A DNA stretch of 64,000 nt. Origin: JACQFZ01 sp045810625. GTDB taxonomy: Bacteria; Pseudomonadota; Gammaproteobacteria; Acidiferrobacterales; Sulfurifustaceae. The stretch spans positions 1-64,000 of the forward strand of contig JBJMVQ010000056.1 of the NCBI GenBank assembly GCA_045810625.1, given 5' to 3'. Of this stretch, positions 1 to 8,521 are shown in pieces; within the stretch, counting starts at the first letter, position 1; each line of letters begins with the position of its first letter. Under the pieces are notes generated by a model. That model was not told where the DNA came from. It worked only from the letters and a program-made list of their open reading frames with translations, and did no database searches. Both the position numbers and the translations under genes were made by a program.

Positions 1-2
1 TC

Positions 3-1952
3 ACCCAGCGACTGCTCGCAAAATCGCCTGGAAATGAGCAGATGCAGGAGATCTCGGGCGCGGTCCAGGAGGGCGCCAGCGCGTATCTGAAGCGCCAGTA
101 CATGATCATCGCGGGGGTCGGCGTGATCGTCGCGATCGTCCTGATCCCGCTGCAGAATGTGGAGACCGCCATCGGGTTCGTGATCGGCGGAATCTTCTCG
201 GGCGCCGCCGGGTTCATCGGCATGAACCTCTCGGTGCGGGCGAACGCTCGCGTGGCCGAGTCCGCGCGAGGCGGGGTTCCTCCGGCGCTCGACGTTGCCT
301 TCAAGGGCGGCTCGGTGACCGGGCTACTCGTCGTGGGGCTCGCGCTTCTGGGCGTCGCCGGGTACTTCGGGGTCCTCATCGTCACCGGCCAGAGCGACAA
401 GGAGGCGGTGGATGCCCTCCTCGGACTTGGCTTCGGCGGATCGCTGATCTCGGTCTTTGCCCGGCTGGGGGGAGGGATCTTCACCAAGGCGGCCGACGTG
501 GGGGCGGACCTCGTGGGCAAGGTCGAGGCGGGGATTCCCGAGGACGATCCGCGCAACCCGGCGGTGATCGCCGACAACGTGGGCGACAACGTCGGCGACT
601 GCGCCGGCATGGCGGCGGACCTGTTCGAGACCTACGCGGTGACGATCATCGCCGCGATGTTGCTCGGCAGCCTGCTGCTGCCGAACTTTGGCAACGCCAT
701 CCTCTACCCGCTCGTGCTTGGCGGCGTCTCGATCATCGCGTGCATCGTCGGCACCTTCTTCGTGCGCTCGAGCGGCAAGGGCAAGATCATGAACGCGCTG
801 TATCGTGGTCTCATCGTCGCCGGTGTCATCGCCGCCGTCGCCTTCTGGTTCGTGACGGACAAGATGATGGGCGGCAACGGGGTTTACTCGACGAACGCAC
901 TGTACGGCGCGGCCATCATCGGCCTGCTCCTGACCGCCGCCATGGTCGTCATCACCGAGTACTACACCGCCACCGAATACACCCCGGTGCGCGGTATCGC
1001 GAACGCGTCCGTCACCGGTCACGCGACCAACATCATCGCGGGGCTCGGTCTGTCGATGAAAGCGACGGCGCTGCCCGTCATCGCCGTGTGCTTGTCGATC
1101 TGGGGCGCCTATCAGTTCGCGGGTCTCTACGGCATCGCGGTCGCCGCGACCTCCATGCTGTCGATGACCGGCATTATCGTTGCGCTCGACGCTTATGGTC
1201 CGGTGACCGACAACGCCGGCGGCATCGCCGAGATGTCCGAGCTGCCGAAGAAAGTGCGCGACGTGACCGATCCGCTCGATGCCGTCGGCAACACCACGAA
1301 AGCCGTGACCAAGGGCTACGCCATCGGCTCCGCGGGTCTTGCCGCGCTGGTGCTCTTCGCCGACTACACCGATGCACTGAAGCATGCGGGTAAGGCGGTC
1401 GAGTTCTCGCTGTCCGACCCACGCGTGATCATCGGTCTGTTCGTCGGCGGCCTGATTCCGTATCTCTTCGGCGCCATGGCGATGGAAGCGGTCGGTCGTG
1501 CGGCCGGCAGCGTCGTGGTCGAAGTGCGCCGGCAGTTCAAGGAGATCAAGGGCATCATGACCGGCAAAGCGAAGCCGGATTACTCGCGCGCGGTCGACAT
1601 GCTCACGCGTGCCGCGATCAAGGAAATGATCGTACCGTCGCTGCTCCCGGTGCTCGCGCCGATCGTGATCGGCTTCGCCCTCGGCCGCGAGGCGCTCGGC
1701 GCCATGCTGCTGGGCTCGATCGTGACGGGCATCTTCGTGGCCATCTCGATGACGACCGGCGGCGGCGCGTGGGACAACGCCAAGAAATACATCGAAGACG
1801 GCCACCATGGCGGCAAAGGCTCCGACGCTCACAAAGCGGCGGTCACCGGCGACACCGTTGGCGATCCGTACAAGGACACCGCGGGCCCCGCGATCAATCC
1901 GATGATCAAAATCATCAACATCGTCGCGCTATTGATCGTACCGCTGCTGTAG
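3..1952 (+). CDS. hppA: Membrane-bound proton-pumping pyrophosphatase, 5' end cut off
   Basis: Integral membrane enzyme that couples hydrolysis of pyrophosphate to proton export across the inner membrane. The frame is open to the left edge, and the residues before the first ATG (position 42) read LLAKSPGNEQ, which continues the family alignment, so the true start lies outside the window. Visible hallmarks are the substrate and Mg-binding stretch DNVGDNVGDCAGMAADLFET, the EYYTATEYTPVRGIA loop, and the C-terminal GDTVGDPYKDTAGPAINPM. Many hydrophobic helices separate these, as expected for a 16-helix pump. The motif GNTTKAVTKG carries Lys where potassium-dependent enzymes have Ala, which points to the potassium-independent class (family knowledge). 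A clear terminator follows directly, so it is probably monocistronic at its 3' end. Confidence 0.97.
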   Translation, partial: TQRLLAKSPGNEQMQEISGAVQEGASAYLKRQYMIIAGVGVIVAIVLIPLQNVETAIGFVIGGIFSGAAGFIGMNLSVRANARVAESARGGVPPALDVAFKGGSVTGLLVVGLALLGVAGYFGVLIVTGQSDKEAVDALLGLGFGGSLISVFARLGGGIFTKAADVGADLVGKVEAGIPEDDPRNPAVIADNVGDNVGDCAGMAADLFETYAVTIIAAMLLGSLLLPNFGNAILYPLVLGGVSIIACIVGTFFVRSSGKGKIMNALYRGLIVAGVIAAVAFWFVTDKMMGGNGVYSTNALYGAAIIGLLLTAAMVVITEYYTATEYTPVRGIANASVTGHATNIIAGLGLSMKATALPVIAVCLSIWGAYQFAGLYGIAVAATSMLSMTGIIVALDAYGPVTDNAGGIAEMSELPKKVRDVTDPLDAVGNTTKAVTKGYAIGSAGLAALVLFADYTDALKHAGKAVEFSLSDPRVIIGLFVGGLIPYLFGAMAMEAVGRAAGSVVVEVRRQFKEIKGIMTGKAKPDYSRAVDMLTRAAIKEMIVPSLLPVLAPIVIGFALGREALGAMLLGSIVTGIFVAISMTTGGGAWDNAKKYIEDGHHGGKGSDAHKAAVTGDTVGDPYKDTAGPAINPMIKIINIVALLIVPLL

Positions 1953-1975
1953 CCTTACTTAGTCCACTGCAACGA

Positions 1976-2007
1976 AAGAGGCCGGCGCTCGCCGGCCTCT
2001 TTATTTT
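1976..2007 (+). terminator. Rho-independent terminator of hppA
   Basis: A perfect 9-bp stem (GAGGCCGGC/GCCGGCCTC) with a 4-nt loop is followed by a T-rich run, 25 bases after the hppA stop. Confidence 0.9.
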
Positions 2008-2220
2008 CTGTCTCGATTCGCGCAAAGCTCCTTCCTTTGCGTCTTTTACTGGCGAAACAACAGCATTAGACGAGAAGTTTCAAGAAGCTTGAAAGCTCAA
2101 GCGACGCCGCGCGCACCTCACGCTCGTGAAACCCCCGGCTGTACGTCGGGCATTTTTTTAATATGCTAGCCACTGGGGCCATGGACGGTGTTCGTTCCAC
2201 GTTGTCACACCGAGGGCGCT

Positions 2221-2694
2221 ATGGCCAACGTTCGAAACTTCGTTGTCGTGCTGTTTGCGCTGACTGCCTCCGCTTCCGAAGCATTTGCCACCGAACGCGA
2301 TGCTGAAAAACTCCGCCTGGTGGCGCGGGCCTACCTGCACGTCACCGATGTCACGTCGGTATTCCAGCAGTCGCGCTGCGGCCGTTTTTTCTCCAAATCC
2401 ACCGAGAGTCTCGCGCAAGTGATGGATGAGCTTTCGCAAAACATGAAACCCGACGATTTCCGCGAGCTGCAGGCGTTCCTGAAAAGCGAACAGTTCGCCA
2501 AAACGCACCAGGAGAATCAGAAGTTCCTCGATAGTTGGTACGGTTCGTTCGCAGGACCCGAGTATGACGAACAAACGACCTGCGAAATGATCGCGTCGGG
2601 CGTCGCGAAGATGCACGACTACGCCAAGGAAAAGTGGGACTACGAGCGGAGGACTTACGCCGGCATCAAGCCGGAGTCTGCGAGCGCGCAATGA
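2221..2694 (+). CDS. Small secreted protein of unknown function
   Basis: Not recognised as any named family. I choose the ATG at 2221, because the protein then opens with a normal signal peptide (MANVRNFVVVLFALTASASEAFA) and a likely cleavage site before TERD; an upstream in-frame start at 2188 would put a polar extension in front of it. The mature part is about 134 residues, mostly helical and charged, with just two cysteines (in SRCGRFF and TTCEM) that could form a disulfide in the periplasm. It stands alone between two terminators. Its 3' terminator is shared with bioB, which converges on it. Confidence 0.7.
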   Translation: MANVRNFVVVLFALTASASEAFATERDAEKLRLVARAYLHVTDVTSVFQQSRCGRFFSKSTESLAQVMDELSQNMKPDDFRELQAFLKSEQFAKTHQENQKFLDSWYGSFAGPEYDEQTTCEMIASGVAKMHDYAKEKWDYERRTYAGIKPESASAQ

Positions 2695-2747
2695 AGTCGC
2701 GCGCCGGCGGCTTCCTCTGAATCAAGTCGCAAGCGTTCTGAGTCGAT

Positions 2748-2781
2748 AAAAAAAGGGCCGGTGTTCGCCGGCCCCTTTTTC
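2748..2781. terminator. Bidirectional terminator between the secreted protein and bioB
   Basis: GGGCCGG/CCGGCCC stem with a 6-nt loop, flanked by an A-run on one side and a T-run on the other, so it can stop transcription from both converging genes. Confidence 0.85.
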
Positions 2782-2802
2782 GTTGTTGCGCGCGTACGCG
2801 GT

Positions 2803-3774
2803 TCAAGCCGTCGCAGCTTTCGCAACCGGCACGTCGTCCGTCGCCATGGCGCGCAGACCGAGCTGGGTGAACAGCTCGGCGTCGGAGTCGGCCGCGGGAT
2901 TCGGCGTGGTCAGGAGCTTTTGCTCGCCGTAGAAAATCGAGTTCGCGCCGGCCAGGAAGCACAACGCCTGCAAGTGATCCGGCATCTGATTGCGCCCGGC
3001 CGAGAGCCGCACCATCGACGTCGGCAGCGCGATGCGGGCGACCGCGATCGTGCGGACGAACTCGATCGGCTCGAGCACGGGAACGTCGGCGAGCGGCGCG
3101 CCGGGAACACGCGCGAGCATGTTGATAGGAACGCTTTCGGGAGCAGGATCGAGCGCGGTCAACTCCGCGATGAACGCCGCACGATCGCGGCGCGACTCAC
3201 CCATTCCCATGATGCCGCCGCAGCACACCTTGATGCCCGCCCGGCGCACTTTATTCAAAGTGTTCAGCCGATCGTCGAAAGAATGGGTATGGATGATTTC
3301 CTTGTAATACTCGCGCGACGTATCGAGATTATGGTTGTAGTAGTCGAGCCCGGCCGCCTTTAACTGTTCCGCCTGTCCGTCTTCCAGCATGCCGAGCGTC
3401 ACACAGGTTTCGAGCCCGAGGTCTTTCACCGCCCGCACCATCTGAGCGACTTTACTCAAATCCTTGTCGCGCGGGCCGCGCCAGGCAGCGGCCATGCAGA
3501 AACGGGAGGCACCTCGCGCTTTCGCATTTCGAGCCGTTTCCAAAACCTTCTCGAGCGGCAGCAGCGCATGCGGTTCGATCGCTGTCTTGAAATGAGCGGA
3601 CTGCGAACAGTACCCGCAGTCTTCCGGGCAACCGCCGGTCTTTACCGAGAGCAGCGTCGACAACTGCACGGCGTTCGGATCGAAGCGGCGGCGATGAACG
3701 GTCTGCGCCTGAAAGATGAGATCGTTGAACGGCAGCTCGAACAGCGCTTCGACTTCGGACACAGTGAACGGCAT
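2803..3774 (-). CDS. bioB: Biotin synthase
   Basis: Radical SAM enzyme that inserts sulfur into dethiobiotin, the last step of biotin synthesis. The [4Fe-4S] cysteine motif is at residues 49-56 (CPEDCGYC). Conserved second-cluster regions follow: ETCVTLGML, KVCCGGIMGMGE and VRLSAGRNQM, the last holding the arginine ligand. The length of 323 residues is normal, slightly short at the C-terminus compared with E. coli. The start aligns with the family (VHRRRFDPNAVQLSTLLS at residues 26-43). It stands alone here; no other bio genes are in the window. A sigma70-like promoter and a BirA-type inverted repeat lie just upstream, suggesting biotin-responsive repression (inference). Confidence 0.98.
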   Translation of the reverse strand: MPFTVSEVEALFELPFNDLIFQAQTVHRRRFDPNAVQLSTLLSVKTGGCPEDCGYCSQSAHFKTAIEPHALLPLEKVLETARNAKARGASRFCMAAAWRGPRDKDLSKVAQMVRAVKDLGLETCVTLGMLEDGQAEQLKAAGLDYYNHNLDTSREYYKEIIHTHSFDDRLNTLNKVRRAGIKVCCGGIMGMGESRRDRAAFIAELTALDPAPESVPINMLARVPGAPLADVPVLEPIEFVRTIAVARIALPTSMVRLSAGRNQMPDHLQALCFLAGANSIFYGEQKLLTTPNPAADSDAELFTQLGLRAMATDDVPVAKAATA

Positions 3775-3807
3775 TGGGGCCTCTCCCGGAATGAAAGGGA
3801 TGGCGCA

Positions 3808-3836
3808 AACCTAGGGGAAGCGTGCGACCGTGTCAA
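3808..3836 (-). promoter_or_regulatory. Probable sigma70 promoter of bioB
   Basis: Read on the minus strand there is a consensus -35 TTGACA (3831-3836), a 17-bp spacer and a weaker -10 TAGGTT (3808-3813). This places the transcript start about 25-30 bases before the bioB ATG. The -35 overlaps one half of the inverted repeat at 3830-3862. Confidence 0.65.
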
Positions 3837-3862
3837 CCGCGGCCGCGACCGGCGGTTGACGT
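3830..3862. promoter_or_regulatory. Candidate BirA (biotin repressor) operator
   Basis: Inverted repeat TGTCAACC - 15 bases - GGTTGACG. Half-site form and spacing match the known BirA operator of Enterobacteria and many other Proteobacteria (TTGTAAACC, a spacer of about 15, GGTTTACAA), with a few mismatches per half. It overlaps the -35 hexamer of the predicted bioB promoter, as a repressor site would. The birA gene itself is not in this window. Confidence 0.6.
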
Positions 3863-4240
3863 GTCGGGGCCGAACGACCCTTCGGACCCGCCGGACGCAC
3901 TCGATCGTGACGGCCGACCGACCAGCGACACGGCTCCGCGCAAGCTACGAACGCGTGCGTCGAAGCCGCGGATATCGGCCTCGGGCAACAGCAGCGGCGG
4001 GCGCAAACGCCGATCGAAGTTGCTGCACCCGAACGTCGGCATCGGACGTCTCCTCCAGACGGCGCGCGACTGCGTGGCGCCGAACCGGCAAATGCGCAGA
4101 CCACGACGTCGCAACCATGCGGCGCAAAGTCGCCGCACATCGCCGGCTGGATCTCGTCGCTATCGGCAAACCGGCTCCATCCGTACTCGAAAAACCGCCG
4201 CGAACTGGCACGCCGTACAGAGGAACGCTACTATCCGCGC
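3863..4240. other. Intergenic stretch, no convincing gene
   Basis: About 380 bases between the bioB control region and the next gene. Open frames occur on both strands but overlap each other, are arginine-rich and show no recognisable domain, as expected by chance in GC-rich DNA. Confidence 0.5.
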
Positions 4241-4594
4241 GTGGCGAACATCGCACATCGCGCGTGGCAATGCGCCACCGCACGGCTTCGGGAGCTCGGT
4301 CCTCTGCGTGTGGCACTGCTTGCAGCCGCCGGGGTGGCGCTCGTGTTGATACCGGCACCCGGCACACGCCCGGTCTACAGCGGTTGGCCCCTCGTCACGA
4401 CGCTCCTGATCCCCGTCGCGGCGCCGCTGCTCTTTCTGCTCCTATTGCTCGACGCGCTGATGTCGCGCGTGTTCCTGATCGACGCCGAAGGGTTGGACCG
4501 GCAGCGGCGCAAGACTGCCATCATCGTCAACCTGCTCGCCGCCGCGCTCCTGATCGTCCGCTGGCTGCCATACTACAGCGCGCTGCGCGTTTGA
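4241..4594 (+). CDS. Small inner-membrane protein, unknown function
   Basis: A 117-residue protein with a GTG start. It has hydrophobic segments at roughly residues 22-40, 49-70 and 90-105, with a charged loop (IDAEGLDRQRRKT) between the last two; this suggests two or three membrane helices. No family is recognised. It ends 22 bases before the DMT transporter, so the two may be co-transcribed. The call rests on hydrophobicity, the close spacing and the lack of a better frame; the start codon is uncertain. Confidence 0.55.
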   Translation: MANIAHRAWQCATARLRELGPLRVALLAAAGVALVLIPAPGTRPVYSGWPLVTTLLIPVAAPLLFLLLLLDALMSRVFLIDAEGLDRQRRKTAIIVNLLAAALLIVRWLPYYSALRV

Positions 4595-4616
4595 CCGCGT
4601 CTGGTTCGCGCCGGCC

Positions 4617-5474
4617 ATGATTCCGGCAGTCGCCTTCTACGCCGTCGCCGCCTCGGTCGCGATGCACGCCGCGTGGAATCTGGCGGCGCGGCGCGCCGAT
4701 CCGCGCAGCTATTTCCTCTGGTGGGCGCTGCTCGCTTATCTGGTGCTCGTCGGCCCGTGGTCGCTCGTGGCGCTCGTGCGCGAAGCGAAATGGTCGTACC
4801 CGGTCATCGCTCTGTTGCTGTTGACGTCGGCAGCCGAAACGCTCTACTTCACCGGCCTTCGAATCGCCTACCGACACGCACCGGTCCCGTTGGTCTATCC
4901 GATCGTACGCAGCTCGCCGCTTCTCATCGCTGTCTGCACGGCGTTGTTTTTCGGAGAGCAGCTGCCGCCGCTCGCCTGGACGGGGATTGTGGTCAGCGTC
5001 GGCGGTGTGCTGGCGCTCTCCCTGACCGCCCGCGGCGGAGAGCCGGCTCGCGCGATTCCTTGGGCGCTCGCCGCCGCCGTCGGAACGACGACTTACTCGA
5101 TTTCGAACAAATTCGCGCTGGCGGCGCTGCCGAGCTATGCCGCGTTGCTCGGATGGGTCAGTGTGGCGCTCGCCTTCGCGTGGATCGGACTGACGTTTCA
5201 ACTTCGCTGGTCCACCGGTAGGCTGGTTCCGCCCGTGCGCCCCGGCTTCGCCGCTGCCATTCTCGCGGGCCTGTTCATGGGCAACGCGTACGCGCTGATC
5301 ATCCACGCCATGCGCTACATGCCCGCGGCATATGCGGTCGCGTTCACCAATGCGGGAATCATCATTGCCGGGGTGATCGCAATGACGGCGTATGGCGAGC
5401 GCGAACACTGGCAGGCACGGCTCGCCGGCATGTTCGCGATCTGCGTGGGGCTCGTGCTGATTGCGATGCGTTAG
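4617..5474 (+). CDS. EamA/DMT-family transporter
   Basis: Inner-membrane permease of the drug/metabolite transporter superfamily, 285 residues with about ten hydrophobic helices in the usual two-repeat EamA layout. Family-like features are the N-terminal HAAWNL region, the helix following APVPLVYPIVRSSPL, and FFGEQLPPLAWTGIVVSVGGV at the end of the first repeat, mirrored by YGEREHWQARLAGMFAICVG at the end of the second. The substrate cannot be predicted. A repeat cluster follows directly. Confidence 0.88.
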   Translation: MIPAVAFYAVAASVAMHAAWNLAARRADPRSYFLWWALLAYLVLVGPWSLVALVREAKWSYPVIALLLLTSAAETLYFTGLRIAYRHAPVPLVYPIVRSSPLLIAVCTALFFGEQLPPLAWTGIVVSVGGVLALSLTARGGEPARAIPWALAAAVGTTTYSISNKFALAALPSYAALLGWVSVALAFAWIGLTFQLRWSTGRLVPPVRPGFAAAILAGLFMGNAYALIIHAMRYMPAAYAVAFTNAGIIIAGVIAMTAYGEREHWQARLAGMFAICVGLVLIAMR

Positions 5475-5490
5475 CGCGGGGAAAATTCGC

Positions 5491-5930
5491 TTGAACCGCA
5501 GAGGACGCGGAGGACGCACAGGGTAAAATTAGCGCTCGGCAGCACGACGCCCGGAACAATTCTTACCGACCGTCCGCCCGCGGGTCTATGATCAGTTCGC
5601 ACGCTATCACAGACGTCCGCTTCGAGCGCCTCTCGCCGACCGCACGTTCTAAAGGATCGGATTATTTATTCCGTTTTCCAGAGTTTGTTTTTCTCCGTTT
5701 CGCTAACACTTCTTCTCTGCGTCCTCTGCGGTTAGAAATTCGTATCAGTTTAAGTCTTCGCCACAGCTGCCGAGCCTTTCGTCTCGCTAAAATTTTTTCC
5801 TCTGCGTCCTTTGCGTCCTCTGCGGTCTGCCTTCTCGATGAACGCCGCCGTTCGCCTACGGCACCGCCCACCGATTCGTTTTTCTTCCTATTTTTTCCTC
5901 TGCGTCCTTTGCGTCCTCTGCGGTTAACAA
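5491..5930. repeat. Cluster of degenerate GAC-GCAGAG intergenic repeats
   Basis: One unit reads AACCGCAGAGGACGCGGAGG on the plus strand (5491-5523). Three more lie in opposite orientation as CCTCTGCGTCC..CTCTGCGGTT (5714-5734, 5799-5826, 5897-5928). The first and last groups therefore form a long interrupted inverted repeat flanking the stretch between the DMT and SDR genes. Related units recur at 15.3-16.0 kb. Short open frames through here (for instance 5588-6067 on plus) are repeat-encoded low-complexity artefacts. Confidence 0.8.
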
Positions 5931-5944
5931 TTAGTTCATATCTG

Positions 5945-6817
5945 CTAAGTTTCGATAAAACGTCCGCCGTTCGGATGGAGCACCTGTCCGGTCATGTAGG
6001 ACCCATCCGCGCATGCGAGAAACACGTACGCAGGCGCGACCTCCGCGGGCTGACCGGCGCGCCCTAACGGCGTCTCCGATCCGAACGTTTCGACTTTCTC
6101 CGGCGGAAACGTCGCGGGAATCAGCGGCGTCCAAATCGGGCCCGGCGCGACACCGTTCACGCGTATCCCTTTATCCGCAAGCGACAACGCGAGCGAACGC
6201 GTGAAGGCAACGATCGCCCCCTTAGTCGCCGAGTAGTCGATCAGTTGCTTGTTGCCCGCGTACGCGGTAACGGACGTGGTGTTGAGAATGACACCACCGG
6301 GCGGCAAGTGATCGAGCGCGGCCTTAGCCATGAAAAAGTACCCGAAGATATTGGTGCGAAACGTCCGCACCAGCTGCTCGGCCGCGATCTCGCGCAGATC
6401 GTGCTTCGCGTGCTGCTCGGCCGCGTTGTTGACCAGGACATCGAGGGCGCCGAATTCCTGCACCGTGCGATTCACCGCCTCGTAGCAAAAGCCCTCATCG
6501 CTGACGTCGCCGGCGATCACGAGGCACCGGCGCCCCTCTTCCTCCACCAGTTGCCGCGTCGCTTCGGCGTCGTGATGCTCTTCGAGATAAACGATCGCGA
6601 CATGCGCGCCTTCGCGCGCGAAATGTACGGCGACCGCACGGCCGATACCGCTATCACCGCCCGTGATCAGCGCGATTTTGTTTTCGAGGCGGCCGCTACC
6701 GCGGTAATCCTCGCGAATGTAAATGGGACGTGGCCGCATCTCCTGCTCGCGTCCCGGTTGACGTGCTTGGTGTTGCGGTGGGCGATTTTGCTGCGGCGGC
6801 TCTTGCCTCGGTTCCAT
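5945..6817 (-). CDS. Short-chain dehydrogenase/reductase (YghA/YhdF-like)
   Basis: NAD(P)-dependent oxidoreductase of the classical SDR fold, probably cytosolic; substrate unknown. The Rossmann motif is TGGDSGIG (about residues 52-59), followed by NNAA and the catalytic Ser ... Tyr-x3-Lys (YSATK), then NGVAPGPIWTPLIP. The N-terminal ~40 residues are Gln/Pro/Arg-rich (PPQQNRPPQHQARQP), an extension common in the stress-associated YghA/YhdF-type branch. A Shine-Dalgarno-like GAGGAAGTG precedes the ATG. Confidence 0.9.
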   Translation of the reverse strand: MEPRQEPPQQNRPPQHQARQPGREQEMRPRPIYIREDYRGSGRLENKIALITGGDSGIGRAVAVHFAREGAHVAIVYLEEHHDAEATRQLVEEEGRRCLVIAGDVSDEGFCYEAVNRTVQEFGALDVLVNNAAEQHAKHDLREIAAEQLVRTFRTNIFGYFFMAKAALDHLPPGGVILNTTSVTAYAGNKQLIDYSATKGAIVAFTRSLALSLADKGIRVNGVAPGPIWTPLIPATFPPEKVETFGSETPLGRAGQPAEVAPAYVFLACADGSYMTGQVLHPNGGRFIET

Positions 6818-7251
6818 GGCGCACTTCCTCTGATGAGATGTTCGCTCTCAACGAAACAATTAAGGGTTTGTTTGAAAAAGTCCGATTCATGGGCTCTTTC
6901 AACTCTCGCGCGGGCGCATGTCCGCCTCGCTTTAGAAATTGCGGACGCTCTCGCGTTTGCAATTTCCGCCGTCGACGTCCGTGTGTCGCATGGGATTTGC
7001 TTTACAACAAACCTTAGGGCCTTTGCGCGGAGCATCGATGTAGGGATTCGACCTCGCTGTGACATGCGCGGTTCCCCTTGCTCAATCCATCTGTTATGCG
7101 GAGAAGCGGCTCGCTAGACTGCGACCAACTTGCGACACTCGTGCAACGCTTCGCCCCGAGGGGGCGCTTCAACAAGAACAAGAAAGAGGAACGACCGGTT
7201 TACGTATGCGAGTGTCGCGCCATTCCATACGATTCGGGAAACGTCTAAGTC
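6818..7251. other. Intergenic stretch without a supported gene
   Basis: About 430 bases between the divergent SDR and DUF3565 genes. It must hold both promoters, but I could not assign boxes with confidence. Open frames are overlapping and featureless. Confidence 0.5.
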
Positions 7252-7476
7252 ATGAAACGACGCATCATCGGCTTTCATAAGGACGAACGAAACGATTGGG
7301 TTGCCGATCTCGAGTGCGGCCATGCGCAACACGTGCGGCACCGGCCGCCGTGGATCAACCGGCCGTGGGTGGTCACCGCGGAAGGCCGGCGCGGGCGCAT
7401 CGGCGCGAAACTGAACTGCAAGAAGTGCGGCGCCGAACTCGCGGAAAACGGGCAGCAGCGTCATACGTACCACTGA
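7252..7476 (+). CDS. DUF3565 family protein, probable zinc-binding
   Basis: A 74-residue protein matching the small DUF3565 family pattern: GFHKDERNDWVADLECGHAQ at the front, then HVRHRPPWINRPWVVTAEGR, then CKKCG. The Cys-His of ECGHAQH and the C-terminal CKKC could bind one zinc ion (inference). Function is unknown in the family. It lies 79 bases before cbpA on the same strand and might be transcribed with it. Confidence 0.85.
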   Translation: MKRRIIGFHKDERNDWVADLECGHAQHVRHRPPWINRPWVVTAEGRRGRIGAKLNCKKCGAELAENGQQRHTYH

Positions 7477-7554
7477 CCGGACGGCCCGAGCAGCGGATGG
7501 GCGAGCGACACGCGGACGATTTAAAATAAGCGCCGTTTACTTCAGCGAACGGCG

Positions 7555-8520
7555 ATGAAGTACAAAGACTACTATCAGACGCTCGGCGTGCCGCGCGGCG
7601 CCTCGGAAGCGGAAATCAAAAAGGCGTACCGTAAGCTCGCGCACAAGTTCCATCCGGACGTCTCGAAAGAACCGAATGCAGAAGAGCGCTTCAAGGAAAT
7701 CAACGAGGCGTACGAGGTTCTGAAAGACAAGGAAAAGCGAGCGGCGTACGACCGCCTCGGCCAGCACCGGCCGGGTGAGGATTTTCGTCCGCCGCCCGAC
7801 TGGGCGGAGCAGTTTTCGCGCGGCTTCGGGCGCGGCGGTTTCGGCGCCGGCGCGGGCGGCTTCGCGGAAGAGGTCGATCTCTCGGACCTGTTCAGCGATC
7901 TCTTCGGCGCTGCACGCGGCGGTCGTTCCCGCGGCGGCTTCGCCGCGCCGGGGCAGGACTACGAAGCCGTCGTCGAGTTGAGCCTCGAGGACGCGGCGCG
8001 CGGGACCGAGGTCAGCCTCAATTTGAACGTGGCGGAGTACGACGCCGAAGGGATGCCGCGTCGTACGCCGAAAACCATCACCGTCCGTATCCCCAAAGGT
8101 GCGACCGACGGCCAAAAGCTTCGCGTCCCCGGCAAGGGTGGTCCGGGGGTCAACGGCGGACCGCCGGGGGCGCTCTACCTCGAAATCCGGCTGCGCCCGC
8201 ATCCGCTGTTCCGGCCGAGCGGGCATGATCTCTACCTCGATGTTCCAGTCACGCCGTCCGAAGCAGCGCTCGGAACGACGCTCGAAGTCCCGACGCTCGC
8301 CGGCCGCGTGCGCCTGAAGATTCCGGCGGGCGCCGGGTCATCGCAGAAGTTGCGGCTGGCCGGCAAGGGGTTGCCCAAGCCCGACGGCGGCCACGGCGAT
8401 CTTTACGCCGTGCTGCAGGTGGTCACTCCGAGCCGGTTGAGCGCGAAGGAGCGCGAATTGTACGAGGACCTCGCGCGCGCCTCCACGTTCGATCCACGAA
8501 TCCATTTCGAGCGCCGCTAG
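7555..8520 (+). CDS. cbpA: Curved DNA-binding / class III DnaJ-like co-chaperone
   Basis: J-domain co-chaperone that stimulates DnaK ATPase; CbpA also binds curved DNA in the nucleoid. The J domain is at residues 1-70 with the essential HPD at 33-35 (KFHPDVS). A Gly/Phe-rich linker follows (about 85-130), then two substrate-binding beta domains (EAVVELSLEDAARG, LYLEIRLRPHPLFRPSG) and a C-terminal region. The CxxCxGxG zinc domain of true DnaJ is absent, separating CbpA from DnaJ. cbpM follows after a single base, confirming the assignment. Confidence 0.95.
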   Translation: MKYKDYYQTLGVPRGASEAEIKKAYRKLAHKFHPDVSKEPNAEERFKEINEAYEVLKDKEKRAAYDRLGQHRPGEDFRPPPDWAEQFSRGFGRGGFGAGAGGFAEEVDLSDLFSDLFGAARGGRSRGGFAAPGQDYEAVVELSLEDAARGTEVSLNLNVAEYDAEGMPRRTPKTITVRIPKGATDGQKLRVPGKGGPGVNGGPPGALYLEIRLRPHPLFRPSGHDLYLDVPVTPSEAALGTTLEVPTLAGRVRLKIPAGAGSSQKLRLAGKGLPKPDGGHGDLYAVLQVVTPSRLSAKERELYEDLARASTFDPRIHFERR

Positions 8521-8521
8521 C

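Noticed and set aside
324..1832. 502-codon frame antisense to the pyrophosphatase gene
   Set aside because: It mirrors a gene with clear family motifs; the product is His/Asp/Arg-rich with no domain, typical of antisense frames in GC-rich DNA.
3568..4620. 350-codon plus-strand frame spanning bioB's 5' end and the next gap
   Set aside because: Arg-rich, no recognisable domain, overlaps the well-supported bioB and its control region.
4527..5519. 330-codon minus-strand frame over the DMT transporter
   Set aside because: Antisense to a clear multi-helix permease; composition is charged and repetitive.
5588..6067. 159-codon frame through the 5.5-5.9 kb repeats
   Set aside because: Encoded almost wholly by the GCGTCCTCTGCGG repeats (RPLRPLRL-type residues); such frames are artefacts.
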